From Leptoclinus maculatus (taxonomy: Eukaryota > Chordata > Actinopteri > Perciformes > Stichaeidae): a stretch of 64,000 bases of DNA. Each line of letters begins with the position of its first letter. Within the stretch, counting starts at the first letter, position 1. A program made the position numbers and the translations under genes. Where the stretch lies: positions 21,614,343 to 21,678,342 of the forward strand of contig JAVDOI010000009.1 of NCBI GenBank assembly GCA_032191485.1. The letters run 5' to 3'. Of the stretch, positions 35,685 to 46,029 are shown in pieces. The notes under the pieces are model-generated. The model was not told the DNA's origin and did not search any database. It saw only the letters and a list, made by a program, of their open reading frames with translations.

Positions 35685-38600
35685 ATACACACACACACAC
35701 ACTTATACACAGTTTGGTCCGGTCTCTATTGATATGAGGTATCGTAGAGCTCTGGGTGAACACAGACGGCTACAGTATTTATTTCCTGATTCAACAACGG
35801 CAGGACGTCAGTGATGACAGGAGAAACATCTCAACGCTGATAGGCTATCGCGCCACAGCGTCACGCCATTTTTTCGCCGAAGTTGAAAAGTTTCAACTCA
35901 CGCGTTTGGGGTTGTTTTGGCGTTTGACCCGAATTCGCCCGAATTCCAGTCTCATCGCGTCTGTGCATAGACTTTGTATGTAATCTACTCGCGCGAATAA
36001 TGCGCGCCGCGTTTGGTGTGAACGCAGCACAAATGGTCGTTTGTGCCAAAGCACAACGTTAATGAGTAAACACATTTATCTTATCATATGGATACAGTGA
36101 AAAGTATTAACAGGGATTACGCTGGTTTAAGCTTTCTGTGTTTTACTGAATCTTTGTAAATTAAACACATTGGTGGTTTTTGACTGAAAGACAAATTAAG
36201 CAAATTGAGGAGAAAATGAATAAATCTATATGAGAAATCATCTTTATTTGCAGCCCTACCGATCAGTAAATCCTCAATCTGTTGTGATTTGCTGTGATTT
36301 GATCAATTCATCTTCATCTCAAAACATTCTGTGTACTTCTCCAGTCATGTTAACATCCAGTCAGCCATCCTGACATCTGACAGTTTCAGAGCGCTGACGC
36401 TGGAAAGATGTGTCGACTTTGAAATTCATTGTGAAGCAGTTTACTGACGAGCCGGCGCTGTGCTGTGGACAGCCGAACTCTAAAATATGTGTTTGCTTTC
36501 TCTGCCTCAGTGTCACAAACGTATCTAGTAATCAATATCTTTAGACTGGCTGGCCTGTCATCGAATCAATAACAAAGAGATTACTTCAACCGCTGATCAG
36601 CCAATGATCAGGATTAAAAGTCAGACACTGATTCAGACCCTGAGGCAAATTTGTGATTTTGGGCTATACATATATATTGAATTGTTCTGCTTTTATCACC
36701 GTATACGTTGTCTCAGAAGGATCGTCCTATTTGCTCTAAAGCTGTCAGTTTGAGCAGTGACTCGTCCATACAAACAATGAGGGCAAGCATCCTCACGTTG
36801 GTGCTTATGGTGAAAAAACAAAGTCAAACAAATAGATAGTAGCCCGAATAGACAATAAAATAAACAAAGGAGCGATGTTAGAGTGGTGATATGTTGCCAA
36901 GATATTCATGTCATAGAAACATTTGATCAAACGCTGGGATGAAGCGCCCTGTCAGTGCTTTTCTGCCAGAAAAAAACAAACCGCTATATGGACACGCGCC
37001 CTAACACGTACTCTTTGCACGTTTGATCATTTTTATTTCTGTTGTGAAAAGCAGATTATATCTGTATCTATATCAGTGGGGCGAGAAGTAGAAAGCTTCC
37101 TCAACAAGACAAGAAACAGTTCTCGTCAACTTTTGGTGGAGTTATAAGAGCTCATATCCGTCCTGCATTAGAGCTCAGTGTAACTGGTAGCCATCTGTGT
37201 TTTGAAATGTCCTCCATATTAGTAATTAGATCAACAACGCATTGATTTAGATCTCTTTTGTCCAGATTGAAATATCTCAACAACTACTGGACTACAGTAT
37301 GGACATTCATGGTCTCCAGAGGATGAATCATACCGACTTTGGTGATCCTCTGACTTTCTTTCTAGAATCGTCACCAAATCAAAATTTTAATTTGTCCAGT
37401 ACTTTGCAAATATTACCATTCTAACATGCTAAGCTAAGATGGTTACCATGGAAAACATACCTGCTTACCACCAGCATGTCAGCATTTAGGTCAGTACAGT
37501 TACCAGTGTTTAAAAAACAACTCTAAAGCAGCCTGAGACGTGTTTTAGGTTCTGAGCTTCTGTCTTTCAAACATATCGGACAATTTAGTGATTTCTATCC
37601 TGATGCAAAGATAAAACCTTTTGACTCGTCACAGTAGGAAAACAGCAGGCTGGATAATAAAATGATTGATGCCTGAATTCCATTTAGCCGCTTAAGTTTC
37701 AGGGTCCCAGTATTGTGCATTCTGGCTAACCAACATGGCTTACTAGGACACTTAATAAACAGAGCCTTTAGATCAGTGATTCTCAACTGGTTGGTCGCGG
37801 ACCCGTTTTCAGTGGGTCGTGGGCCTTTGCCTGAAGAAAGAAAAAAAAAAATCCTGTGCTCTTATTTTGAAGGGGATTTTTTATGCAGCAGAGTTATTCA
37901 CACTCCTTAACAGTATTTGGCGTAATGCCTTGTAATGCTAATATACACCCGCCATTTCACAGTATAGAAGAACACCCACAAAGTTTGTTTTCATGCTAAT
38001 TGAGGGAAACGCAAGTACGACACCGACTACATGAGATATGGATTTTCTTACATTGAGGACAAAAGAGGGCAAAAACCTCAGTGTGTTTTGTGCAGCGAGG
38101 TTCTGGCACAGGAAAGCATGACGCCGTTTTACTCGTTTAAAACGGCGTCATGGACTGACAGGAACAATTTCTCTGCACAAGAGAGCTCCCTACTACTAGG
38201 ACTGCAGAGGACATTTTCAGCTCAGGTTCAAACTGCACCATCTTTTCATTAAATACATTTGAGAAGTTGAAAATGTGGGTCGCGGCTTGTCATTAAGGGG
38301 TGATGGTGGGTCCCGCAGCCAGACCAGTTGAGAACCACTGCTTTAGATCATTATTATTATCAGTAACGTGCAGTTTTACATCTAAAGTTAAAATGTCTGC
38401 AGTGATGGGGCCTTTGTAGAAACATAATAATACAAACCGCTACTAATAGCTGGTTTCCTGATTAAATTAATACAAATACAATCATTTTATAACTATTTGC
38501 TGCATTTAATACGAGTTTGTTTTCAGTTTAATTTTTCAAATCAGAAAAAACGTTCCCTCCACTGATCCGATATGACGGCTGAGATGAAAACTGACGTCAT

Positions 38601-41600
38601 AAACCTGAAGTCCAAACTCTGATTAGACATCTGGATCTCTCTAAAGCAGGAAACCACCCGAGAGTGACTTCCTCTATTTGCCTTCACAGGAAAGAAAAAA
38701 AGAGAAATATTTACCTGCAGAACAGGTATTCAAAACACACCCACAATGCAAGAGAAGACACCAATGCAACACAAACACGAGTCACAAATAGTGTCTAAAA
38801 TCTGCCGAACACGTCAGAACTAGTCGCCACCACGTGTCGAACATTCCTCCTGCTTAAGAAGCGTGTGTTTGTATGAGGGTCTGTGCACCTCCCATTCACA
38901 CAGAACTGTATCTACACCCGTCCTGTTCCTCCAGCTGTCTTTAAGACACCGCTGTTCACACAACTCTCATGTTAGGGAAAATTAATGAAAAGAAAACACA
39001 CTGACTGAATGTTAAAATAAAAAGGACTCACAAACTGATCTGGTGGTTCAAAAGGTGGTCAAAAGACAGTTTATACAGCAATTCAATTACTGTATTTGGC
39101 TGTAAAGTAGGTCTTGACTACAAGTTGACTACAAATGCTGTTCAAACCAAGCCTAAAAAATAAAAAGACATTGCAAACAACATCTCCCCAGTTTTATCGT
39201 GTTATGACCTGCAAGTCGCCAAATCAAAGCTTTCTGTCGCAACACGTTCAAACTGATCTCACCATTGTATTCTTGTTATAATGTGATCCACAGCTCCAGG
39301 AGAGCTACTAACGGATGTTAAGTTGACACTGGTTTATCGACCAAATCCTGATCATTTCTCGTTCACTAGTCGTTCCAACTCATCGTTAGCTAAAGTGAAG
39401 GAAAAGAAAACCCAATAAATTAGGACTCAACTGCTGTTTTTTCATTGTTTTCCACCTGTTGTAGGTCAAAGTCTGTCATTTAAAAGCTGCTTCAACAGCA
39501 TTTAAGGGATATTTCAGTGTGAAGTAAGGCTGCAACTAATGATTTACAATCATATTCTTCAAACAGTTTATAGTCTATAAAATGTCAATAAATACGCATC
39601 AGTTACCCAGAGTGGCATCTTCAAATGTTTTGTTTTGTCCGAACATTTAAAATCTCAAAGAGATTTAAAACAGACACAAACGATTATCAAAATATCTGAC
39701 GATTAATTTTTCACTAACCAAATCAACACTTACTGAGAACTTGAGACGAACATGTTTGTTTATAAATCTTACCGTTTACCTCATGTCAACATGTTAGGTC
39801 AACAATAATCTAATGATACTAATTAAATATTAAATATAACTACTAGGAATCCTTCATCACCAAGTCAGCTCTTACTGGATGTTTGAGGTGAACATTTGTT
39901 TGATCCATATTTTAATTTAAATTGAATAATTCCTATTTATGGCTTCAGTGTGAAAACCACAAGAAACCTTTTGACCCGTTCACAAAATCTTCAAAATCCA
40001 TTTCTTCATACTAATCGTTAGATTAAATCAAGCCCACTGTTTTCTTTCTCCCACCAAAAAACTCACTTTAATTTGGTCCACAAGTTAAGTTAATTCAATA
40101 CATACTTTACTTTATATACTGTAGCTTCAACGTGATTATTGATCACTGATTTACAACTTCACAAACAACCTTTTGACCCATTTCACCCAATCTCAAACTA
40201 CCCTCTCAGAAGAGACCAAATTGAGGAAAAGAAAATAATTAAACTGAACATTACTGAGAAGCTGCTCTTCACCGTCTTCTCTCTGAAACAGTCAGCATTG
40301 ATTTGGTGATCGACCGGTCAAAAGAGTGAAAAAGTCCTAAAAACTCATTGAGACAATAAGACGTCTAAACAAACTCACTTTTCAACCAAATTGAGCCAAA
40401 TATATTGGACTAAGTTCATCAAATATTAGGGCCGCATGAATCGTTTTGTTTTTAAAACATTAGAAAACTGTGAGAAATGTCCATCACAACATCGTACAAC
40501 CGAAGGCGACTTGGGAACAAAATCCCAAAATATTAAGTTTATTATAAGATAAATTAAGTTTTCCCATTTAAAACCAGATTTTTGGAATATTTGCTAGAAT
40601 AATGACATTAACGATTAACCGATTATCAAAATAGTTGCCAAATAGTTTTATTTCAATCAACGAATCGATTGATTGACTAAAGGTCTCAGCGTCCACGTGT
40701 CTTTGTGAAATAAATGTGTCATCTGCCTCGTTATATTCCCCATCCTTGGTTCTGATAAGCGGTTGCATGCACCCTTTTCTGTTACTTTCACTTTGTCATG
40801 TGCAAATACAACAAACAAGGGAGCTCTTTATCTTGCTTTCATGTGTGGAACATGTCTGCGTAAAGCATGACTGTAGTTTGTAGAGAAGTCTGCAGCCGTC
40901 TGCGTCTGTGGTGAGTATGATCACAGCTTAACTGGTGCAGTTTAACCAAAGCTGAGTAAACGCCATCCATGAGATGTGGTTGGAAATAAGCTAGTAAGTG
41001 GACCAGAGTTACAGATTTGTTGTGAGATTTAGCCCAGCGTTACCCAAGATGCCTCTCTACCTTTTGACCTGCCAATCACCAAACAATGCTTACTGTGCAG
41101 CTTGATTGATTGTGTATTAACTCCTTTCTATATCTAAAGAGGGAGCAATAATGGCTGACTCACAACATCTCAAACAACCCTTACAGGCCGTCCACAAATT
41201 GAAGAGTTATCACTTAACGGTTGGAAACTCACCGCGAAACCTGACCTGAGAGCAACTCTACCTATGGAAGGCTCCGATTGGTCCGTGCTCTCTAAAGTGT
41301 GTTATCAGCTCAGGTTGATTCACCACAGGAGCTCACGAGTCCAGGAGGCTGTGCACTCTCACTCAAGAAGCACATAAAGTGTTCATTTGTTTTCTATCGC
41401 CAATGCATTTCCTGTAAAACCACCAGAGCTGCTGCTGTAGTCTCAAGGAGATGAGGGGACTGCTGATAAAACTACACAACTTTGCCCGACTCGTTCCAGT
41501 CAATGAAGTCTTATGCAAGAGCATGATGTGGAAACAGCTGGTCATTTTCTCCTTAAACAGTCACATGACTGGTCACGTGACTGGAGCCAGATGAGTTTAG

Positions 41601-42419
41601 GTGTTTGGGTTTCTGAGATGGATCAGTGAAGAGGAGGAAGTGATACTGCAAGCACATTTTTCTGATTTGCTGTAGCATGCATGTGGTTGAGGGGTGTCAC
41701 TATATGTTGCAGCCTTGTTTATGAAACCATTTTATGCAGAGGTCTGCATCTAGACACCCACCCGTCCCCACAACCAGCCGCCCACCCACGGACTCACATC
41801 ACTGCCCGCCCACACACACACAAACCCACCATTTTACAATTCCAATCAGATGTCAGGCTCGATGTTAGGGGAGGAAAAAAAAAGAAATTTAACTTCCTGG
41901 TTTGTCTTCCTCCCATTTCTCCTTGGCCAAAAACAGACATCTCAGCTTTCACCACTCCGCAGACTCTCCTACTCTTACGTTTCACACCGTCTCTTCAGCC
42001 TGAGCCTCCTCGGAGTGTTCTCACTCTCATTTATCACTGTTGGCAAGCACCTACTCCGAGTTTGACACCTGCCTGCAAACACCAACACACCGTCGACGAA
42101 GGAGCCAACAGGTCACTCTTAACAGCGTGCAGACCTGCGGCCCCTGATCACAACAAACACACAGCAACACTCCTTCAGACAGTGAACATCCGTCCACACA
42201 CCCACAGCCATATGCAGCAGAGGGATTTGTGAATGAGCCACTGCTCTTACCTTGGCACTGGAATCCCTGTTTCCCAAAGCCCCTGTGGACAGAAGACAGG
42301 GATGTGAAATTTGGGGGGATTCACAAGAGATGCACTGACAATGATGCATGCATGCACACACACATGCAGATATGCAATCACACATGGACACACACGCACG
42401 CTCAGATCAGATCAGATCA

Positions 42420-42451
<32 letters not shown>

Positions 42452-42980
42452 AGCTGCAGCAGCAACAGTGGGGCCCTCTGTGTCTCCAGCTGCATTCCTC
42501 CACCAGAACCTCCAGTTTCAGAGATGGGTGTCGGGTCGATGCGGTAAACGCCGAGCAGCGGCGACTGCTCTGCGGCTGCCGACAACGCATCCCGCCCCCC
42601 ACACCCCCACACCACTCTCCTTCCGACAGGCCCGCGGTGCTGTCGCATTGTGGGAAGACTGGGGGAATGGCGCATCGCAGTGTTTTTGACAATGACAATG
42701 AATGAAACACTGCGGTGTCTGAACACTGTCGGTGTGGAAGGAGGCCGTTCAGAGCCGCAGCAGCAAGTGAATCACCTGTGTCCGTTGCCCTCTCACACAC
42801 ACACAGACACACTCACCAGATGAAGTCCGTGCAGTGGCTGCAGAAGGTTGGCTGCTTGAAGAAGCGCGCGATGAACTTGTGGTTCTTGATCTCGTGCACA
42901 TTCTTCTGGCGGAGTGCTCCCTGGCGGGCGAAGCCGCGCGCGCTCTCCGGTGCCTCTCCGTCGCTGCTGGGGTCAGCCAT
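17770..42980 (-). CDS. prkcb: protein kinase C beta, complete, two alternative C-termini
   Basis: Sixteen common exons plus either of two terminal exons join in perfect phase to 666 residues (human 671/673). Domain order: pseudosubstrate FARQGALRQKNV (17-28), C1A zinc finger (34-83), C1B (99-148), C2 with calcium-ligand Asp184, 190, 243, 245 and 251, then the kinase domain. Kinase residues: GKGSFG 344-349, Lys366, YRDLKLDN with Asp461, DFG 479-481, activation-loop Thr495, then AGC tail with turn and hydrophobic motifs. It phosphorylates Ser/Thr substrates after calcium and diacylglycerol recruit it to membranes. All catalytic and zinc-binding residues are intact. Which teleost duplicate (ba or bb) it is cannot be decided from this sequence alone. 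Confidence 0.97.
18131..18446. mobile_element. short nonautonomous hAT-type element with near-perfect 8-bp duplication
   Basis: Left end CAGAGGTGGGAC; right end on minus CAGAGGTGTGGAC. Flanked by ATAATCTG (18123-18130) and ATCATCTG (18447-18454), an 8-bp duplication with one mismatch. Inside are AAGTC-type words common in fish MITEs. 316 bp. Confidence 0.75.
21178..21480 (-). repeat. GCTAGCTGTTTCCCC repeat family, mixed-orientation copy
   Basis: AGGAAATACGCTTATTTGTC, GAGAGGATCGATACC and GAGCCAGGCTAGCTGTTTCC match, in part reversed, the copies at 51950-52680. Confidence 0.55.
21567..21719 (-). CDS. prkcb: prkcb alternative terminal exon, betaII-type
   Basis: 50 codons and TGA. Starts CGRDAENFDRFFTRHPPELT, which is the betaII signature (human CGRNAENFDRFFTRHPP). 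Turn-motif Thr636 (LTPPD) and hydrophobic-motif Ser655 (FQGFSFVN) are present. The last residues (NPEYPHTTH) differ from the mammalian LKPEVKS end. Confidence 0.95.
   Translation of the reverse strand, partial: CGRDAENFDRFFTRHPPELTPPDQELISNLDQEEFQGFSFVNPEYPHTTH
22150..22290 (-). CDS. prkcb: prkcb exon 16 (end of kinase domain, last common exon)
   Basis: 47 codons: LMTKHPGKRLGCGPEGERDI to PPFKPKA, ending in phase 0 at GTGAGTAT. Both alternative terminal exons also start in phase 0. Confidence 0.97.
22980..23178 (+). mobile_element. tRNA-derived SINE
   Basis: The head has Pol III-like boxes (GTGGCTAAGTGGAGAGCA; GGTTCGGCAGTTCGATCCCC). The tail TAAGTCGCTTTGGATAAAAG CGTCTGCTAAATGACTGTAA is the widely shared 3' end of fish SINEs. 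Within the prkcb intron between exons 15 and 16. Confidence 0.82.
23850..23957 (-). CDS. prkcb: prkcb exon 15
   Basis: 36 codons: PPFDGEDEDELFQSIMEHHV and SYPKSMSKEAVAICKG. Confidence 0.97.
24054..24134 (-). CDS. prkcb: prkcb exon 14
   Basis: 27 codons: IIAYQPYGKSVDWWAFGVLL and YEMLAGQ, the kinase F-helix. Confidence 0.97.
24236..24374 (-). CDS. prkcb: prkcb exon 13 (catalytic loop, DFG, activation loop)
   Basis: 139 bases encoding DLKLDNVMLDAEGHIKIADF then GMCKENMYDGTTTKTFCGTP and DYIAPE. The acceptor CAG follows directly after a 60-base TG repeat on the coding strand (see findings). Confidence 0.98.
24377..24440. repeat. CA microsatellite occupying the prkcb exon 13 acceptor tract
   Basis: About 32 CA units on plus, TG on the transcript, ending at the AG of the exon 13 acceptor. 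Confidence 0.95.
24525..24587 (-). CDS. prkcb: prkcb exon 12
   Basis: 63 bases encoding FYAAEIAIGLFFLHSKGIVY and two bases of Arg460. Confidence 0.97.
25020..25356 (+). repeat. LINE-like 3' tail with long T run
   Basis: AT-rich sequence ending GCAATGACAATAAAGTTGAATC, a typical fish non-LTR 3' end, followed by a 38-base T homopolymer (25319-25356). In prkcb intron 11. Confidence 0.5.
25701..25792 (-). CDS. prkcb: prkcb exon 11 (kinase hinge)
   Basis: 92 bases encoding DRLYFVMEYINGGDLMYQIQ and QVGKFKEPHAV, with gatekeeper region FVMEY. Confidence 0.97.
25902..26075 (-). CDS. prkcb: prkcb exon 10 (kinase N-lobe, catalytic Lys)
   Basis: 58 codons including ERKGTDELYAVKILKKDVVI (Lys366) and the alpha-C helix DDDVECTMVEKRVLAL. 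Confidence 0.98.
26169..26309 (-). CDS. prkcb: prkcb exon 9 (variable hinge, glycine loop)
   Basis: 141 bases. The serine-rich hinge RARVGPGKPTDSSSSS differs from mammals as expected for V3. It is followed by LSDFNFIMVLGKGSFGK, the ATP-binding glycine loop. Confidence 0.97.
26423..26519 (-). CDS. prkcb: prkcb exon 8 (C2 end, hinge)
   Basis: 97 bases encoding FKMLSQEEGEYFNVPVQPDG and EDGNEELRQKFE. Confidence 0.96.
26674..26808 (-). CDS. prkcb: prkcb exon 7 (C2, third calcium loop)
   Basis: 135 bases encoding ILKETDKDRRLSVEIWDWDL and TSRNDFMGSLSFGISELQ. Supplies Asp243, Asp245 and Asp251. Confidence 0.97.
27165..27321 (-). CDS. prkcb: prkcb exon 6 (C2, first calcium loop)
   Basis: 157 bases encoding KEARNLVPMDPNGLSDPYVK and [20 protein letters not shown]. 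Supplies Asp184 and Asp190 and the lysine-rich PIP2-binding strand. Confidence 0.97.
27604..27666. repeat. GT microsatellite beside prkcb exon 5
   Basis: About 31 GT units with one GC interruption, about 28 bases into the intron after exon 5 (CA on the transcript). Confidence 0.95.
27695..27823 (-). CDS. prkcb: prkcb exon 5 (C1B end, C2 start)
   Basis: 129 bases encoding CMMNIHKRCVANVPSLCGTD then HTERRGRIQISAQIADDTLT. The Asp-to-Met change after the C1B cysteine (human CDMN) does not touch a zinc ligand. Confidence 0.97.
27824..29879 (-). other. prkcb intron 4, unique-looking part
   Basis: About 2 kb of AT-rich sequence with no exon, tRNA or recognised element. Confidence 0.5.
29880..29950. 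repeat. CA microsatellite beside prkcb exon 4 donor
   Basis: About 35 CA units, 15 bases downstream of the exon 4 donor on the transcript strand. Confidence 0.95.
29965..30076 (-). CDS. prkcb: prkcb exon 4 (C1B first part)
   Basis: 112 bases encoding DPRSKHKFKVHTYSSPTFCD and HCGSLLYGLIHQGMKCD. Donor GTACGTAC. A 70-base CA repeat (TG on transcript) begins 15 bases into the intron. Confidence 0.97.
30231..30709. mobile_element. MITE with a second, Tc1-like MITE nested inside
   Basis: Outer ends: ATTTAAAGGGTCGGTTCACC and, on minus, ATTTAAAGGAACGGTTCACC. Inside, at about 30326-30682, a second pair: TATATGGCCAAAAGTATGTG with GACACC, and on minus CTAAATGGTCAAAAGTGTAC with ACC. The inner ends are typical of fish Tc1/mariner MITEs. 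No coding capacity. In prkcb intron 3. Confidence 0.65.
31275..31357 (-). CDS. prkcb: prkcb exon 3 (C1A end)
   Basis: 83 bases encoding CCFVVHKRCHEFVTFSCPGA and DKGPASD. Supplies the last C1A ligands (His72, Cys75, Cys83). Donor GTAAGTAC. Confidence 0.97.
31817..31867. repeat. CA microsatellite
   Basis: About 25 CA units in prkcb intron 2. Confidence 0.95.
32826..33052. repeat. GA/GATC low-complexity tract
   Basis: Interleaved GAGA, GATCGA, GATAGA and GTGAGA units over about 225 bases. It is followed at once by GACACTTTATTAATCCCGCA, a common fish repeat motif that recurs in altered form at 56710-56760. Open in several frames only because it is repetitive. Confidence 0.9.
33159..33393 (+). 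repeat. family A repeat copy
   Basis: Starts CTATTTTGATAATCCCTTAA, contains GGGACTGTTAGTTGGACAAA ACAAG and ends GTAGTTGCAGCCCTG. Confidence 0.7.
35147..36035 (+). mobile_element. decayed PIF/Harbinger-type element
   Basis: GC-rich ends contain GCGTTTGGTGTGAACGCAGC, the type of end seen in fish Harbinger elements. Near 35355 a plus-strand frame reads HHVWVHNIIRRSS, resembling the WVHxIxRxR segment at the start of Harbinger transposases, but in-frame stops are present. A 115-base CA run (35599-35712) lies inside. Ends are approximate. Confidence 0.55.
35599..35712. repeat. CA microsatellite, longest in window
   Basis: About 115 bases of CA with two TTATA interruptions near the right end. Confidence 0.95.
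37170..37520 (+). repeat. interspersed repeat (TGGACATTCATGGTC family)
   Basis: Contains TATGGACATTCATGGTCTCC, GAGGATGAATC, GACTTTGGTGATCCTCTGAC and AACATGCTAAGCTAAGATGG, words of a frequent fish repeat. A related tail occurs near 61920. Confidence 0.5.
37774..38340 (+). mobile_element. nonautonomous hAT element with intact 8-bp duplication and zinc-finger remnant
   Basis: Terminal inverted repeats CAGTGATTCTCAACTGGT and, on minus, CAGTGGTTCTCAACTGGT. Perfect 8-bp target duplication CTTTAGAT at 37766-37773 and 38341-38348. At 38031-38130 the plus strand reads MRYGFSYIEDKRGQKPQCVL CSEVLAQESM, resembling the BED-finger start of hAT/ZBED transposases, then loses similarity. 567 bp. Confidence 0.88.
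39526..39722 (-). repeat. family A repeat copy
   Basis: Reverse orientation: starts GGCTGCAACTAATGATTTAC, later GTTTTGTTTTGTCCGAAC and ACGATTATCAAAATATCTGA. Confidence 0.65.
40428..40685 (-). repeat. family A repeat copy
   Basis: Contains AACGATTAACCGATTATCAA AATAGTTGCC and AACGAATCGATTGATTGAC in reverse orientation. Confidence 0.65.
42251..42282 (-). CDS. prkcb: prkcb exon 2 (32 bases, C1A middle)
   Basis: Encodes GFGKQGFQCQ between acceptor TCCACAG and donor GTAAGAGC. The 32-base length and both split codons (Trp55, Val66) match the PKC family exon. Confidence 0.97.
42420..42449. repeat. CA microsatellite
   Basis: CA run between prkcb exons 1 and 2, preceded by three GATCA units. Confidence 0.9.
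42817..42980 (-). CDS. prkcb: prkcb exon 1 (start, pseudosubstrate, C1A start)
   Basis: 54 codons plus two bases from ATG at 42980. Reads MADPSSDGEAPE, FARQGALRQKNVHEIKNHKF and FFKQPTFCSHCTDFI. Donor GTGAGTGT. MADP matches the family N-terminus. Confidence 0.97.
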
Positions 42981-43400
<420 letters not shown>

Positions 43401-44767
43401 CTATCAAAGATATGAGTGTGTGCGCTCAGTTGTTTACATATCTATGAAGTAATCATTGTCAACAGCAACACAAGTTAAACCACATACCGCATACTTTCAG
43501 TGAAGCATAACAATAACAAACACCCACACACAAGGCTGAATCACTAACCTGACAATGACTTTGGGGCCCCAGACTCAGGGCCCCCCAAAGCCCCAGGATT
43601 AATTGTGCTTTTTTTGGTAGCCTAATTTGATAAATTATGGTGAAGTATTCTCTCTTTACTGTGAGGTTACCAAGACTCCAGGAAGTGACTGGTCCCGGCA
43701 AATAAATAGTCCTGCACACAACCCTCTTAAAGAAGCAACACAACCAGAAATGAAGACCCCACAAATAGTATTTGAAGTTTGAAGTTCCCCCGAGCTTCAC
43801 AAGCAAGATATAATGTATTATTTGTGAGGTGTACAGGTTCTGATGGGCAGAGTCTTTTGCCTTCGGACAGCTGTTGTTTCCCCTTTTCAAGTATTCATTC
43901 AAATAAATCTCTCTCTCCTCTCATCTATAGCTCTCGGTAAGAAAGAGATAAGCGTGCTTTCCAAAATGTGTGAAATAAGACGTGAAGTGTACACGCAGAG
44001 ATGGGGGCCCACGCTCACATACAAGGATTACTAACTGGGAACAATTGCCAACTGCTCCAGTCCCCAGACCTCGAGGGGGCCCAAAAAGTCAGTTTTGATA
44101 ACTTCATTAATTGTAGTCGTGTCGTCTTTCTCTTTCTTTGTCTCATTCAGGCCTATAACAATTATTACAAATTAAACAACATTCTTTGGTTGAACTGCTC
44201 ACAACTCAGGGATTACAATGTGTACTAAGAAGACCGTGACTTTGGAAGAAAAGGAGGAACGATTACAGCATCTAAATCACTGTTATGGGCCCGTGACTAT
44301 TGTTCTAAAACAGACTGATGAACCTATCCTCCAATGTGTGGAAACTTTAGGAATATGCAACACAGAAGCAGAACATCAGCTGACATCATAAGGGCTTTAA
44401 AGTGAGCCCGGCTTTATTCTCTAATGTTGACACTTTGTTTTGAAGAGGCTCCGTGTATCAAGCGTTTTAAGACCTGCTGTTATTTAATGCAGCTTTAATT
44501 AGTCAAGCTAAAGCGAGAATACATTCATTTTAAAAGCAGACTTCCACATTCCTCTTTCAAAACGTTTTTTCAAGGCGTACAGGTGTTTGATGCAACAGTT
44601 CAAATCATCTGTGTGACTGTGTTCTTATTGAATGCATCTGTGCAGCTAAACGGTGTCGTTGCTGGTATGCTTGTAGTTGTGGGCTGGTGACAGATGATGA
44701 ACACCTTTTGAAGCCCCTCTCTCACATTAAACCTGTAACATAACAGGTTCAAATATTCACAGTTAAC

Positions 44768-45060
44768 CTCCTACACATAACATGACCATTCCAGAGGAAT
44801 TAAAGGCACAATTTATAATGTACAAAGGAACACCACAGCACCTAAATCCATCTCATTTTTGGATGCTTTTAAACAAGAAAACCTAATCTTACTCAGTTCA
44901 ATACGTTCAGGGGTTTTGCTTTACAAAAACATATATTTAGTTTTTAGTTTTATCGAGGGCTGCTAATCTATTATGAATTCCGGTGCTGGGGTGTCCCTGT
45001 TCATTACACTTAGACTACGGAGTGTGCCTTTAATTCCTCTGGTCATGTTGTGTGTAGGAG
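44768..45060. mobile_element. MITE with about 45-bp terminal inverted repeats
   Basis: Left end CTCCTACACATAACATGACC, later AGAGGAATTAAAGGCACA. The right end read on minus is CTCCTACACACAACATGACC then AGAGGAATTAAAGGCACA. The arms match nearly end to end apart from a 4-base insertion. 293 bp, noncoding. Confidence 0.8.
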
Positions 45061-46029
45061 TTTAGTGACAGAAACAAATATTTGTAACTGTTATGTTCAG
45101 GTTTGATGTGAGAAAGGAGCTTAAAAAGGTGCCCATCATCTCTCACCTGTCACACAGATGGTGTAAAGAAACAAATGCAGTCTATAAGGAACATTTAACT
45201 TATGTGCAAGTCCCAGATAAATACTATAAACCTTTACTACTATTTAATGTAATCATTCTTTCTACTTTTACTGACAGTCTTTCATATAGCTTAATGGTGT
45301 TTTACTAATATTTTTTAGGGTATTTTGTTTGGATATTTGACTAACGATTTATTAATATTTTAGAAGTAATATTAGGATATTTTATTAATATTTTTCTGAT
45401 ATTTTAAGAATATATTTATGCTATTTTACTAATATTTTGAGGATATTTATCTAAAAAAATATTCTGATATTTGAATGTTATGATTTGATTATTTCATTAA
45501 TTTGATATTTCACAGTTTTTCTGATATTTTTCTGGTATTTTTTTCTGATATTTAAATATTCAGGGAAACATTTGACAAAAATTAGTAAAATATAGGAAAA
45601 AGAGTATAAAATCCAAAAAACTATATGTTTTCTGGAATTAAAAATGTTTATTTAAAAAGAACAACTACACATTAACAAACCACAACGTACCTGTTGCTAT
45701 TCGGTGAAATTTCGCATTATTCTGAGGAATTTCGTGTAAGATTTGTTGAGAAGATAAAGGAGCTGCTGGAGAGGATGAAAAGATTCAGGTGGTCTTGAAT
45801 GTTCTTTGTTAACCAGGAAACACTTTATAGAAACACGGTGCAACACTAGATGAATAAATAATCTAAACAGTGGATCAGTTTGAGTCTGTTTGGAAACCTG
45901 ATGGTTTAATTGGAAAAGGGCACCAGAGATGGAAAGAGCACTTACGGCAGATATACAGTAAACATGTCGTCCAACTGGAAAAGAGGGTCGAGGGACAGAG
46001 GGTGTCGGATGCGTTATAGATTATTAGAC

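Larger units (their letters stand above)
31358..42250 (-). other. prkcb intron 2, about 10.9 kb
   Basis: Largest intron. Holds a GA/GATC low-complexity tract (32826-33052), family A repeats, a PIF/Harbinger remnant (about 35147-36035) with a 115-base CA run, a hAT element (37774-38340) and several CA microsatellites. No further exon is needed by phase or homology. Confidence 0.8.

Noticed and set aside
41681..42705. Plus-strand open frames rich in His/Thr/Pro upstream of prkcb exon 2
   Set aside because: Overlap CA repeats and the antisense of exon 2; no recognisable domain and no supporting splice sites.
43459..43902. 147-residue minus-strand open frame with GGGGCCC-rich DNA
   Set aside because: No similarity recognised, no promoter or splice context; flanking words such as GGGGCCCC look repeat-like but no element ends could be fixed.
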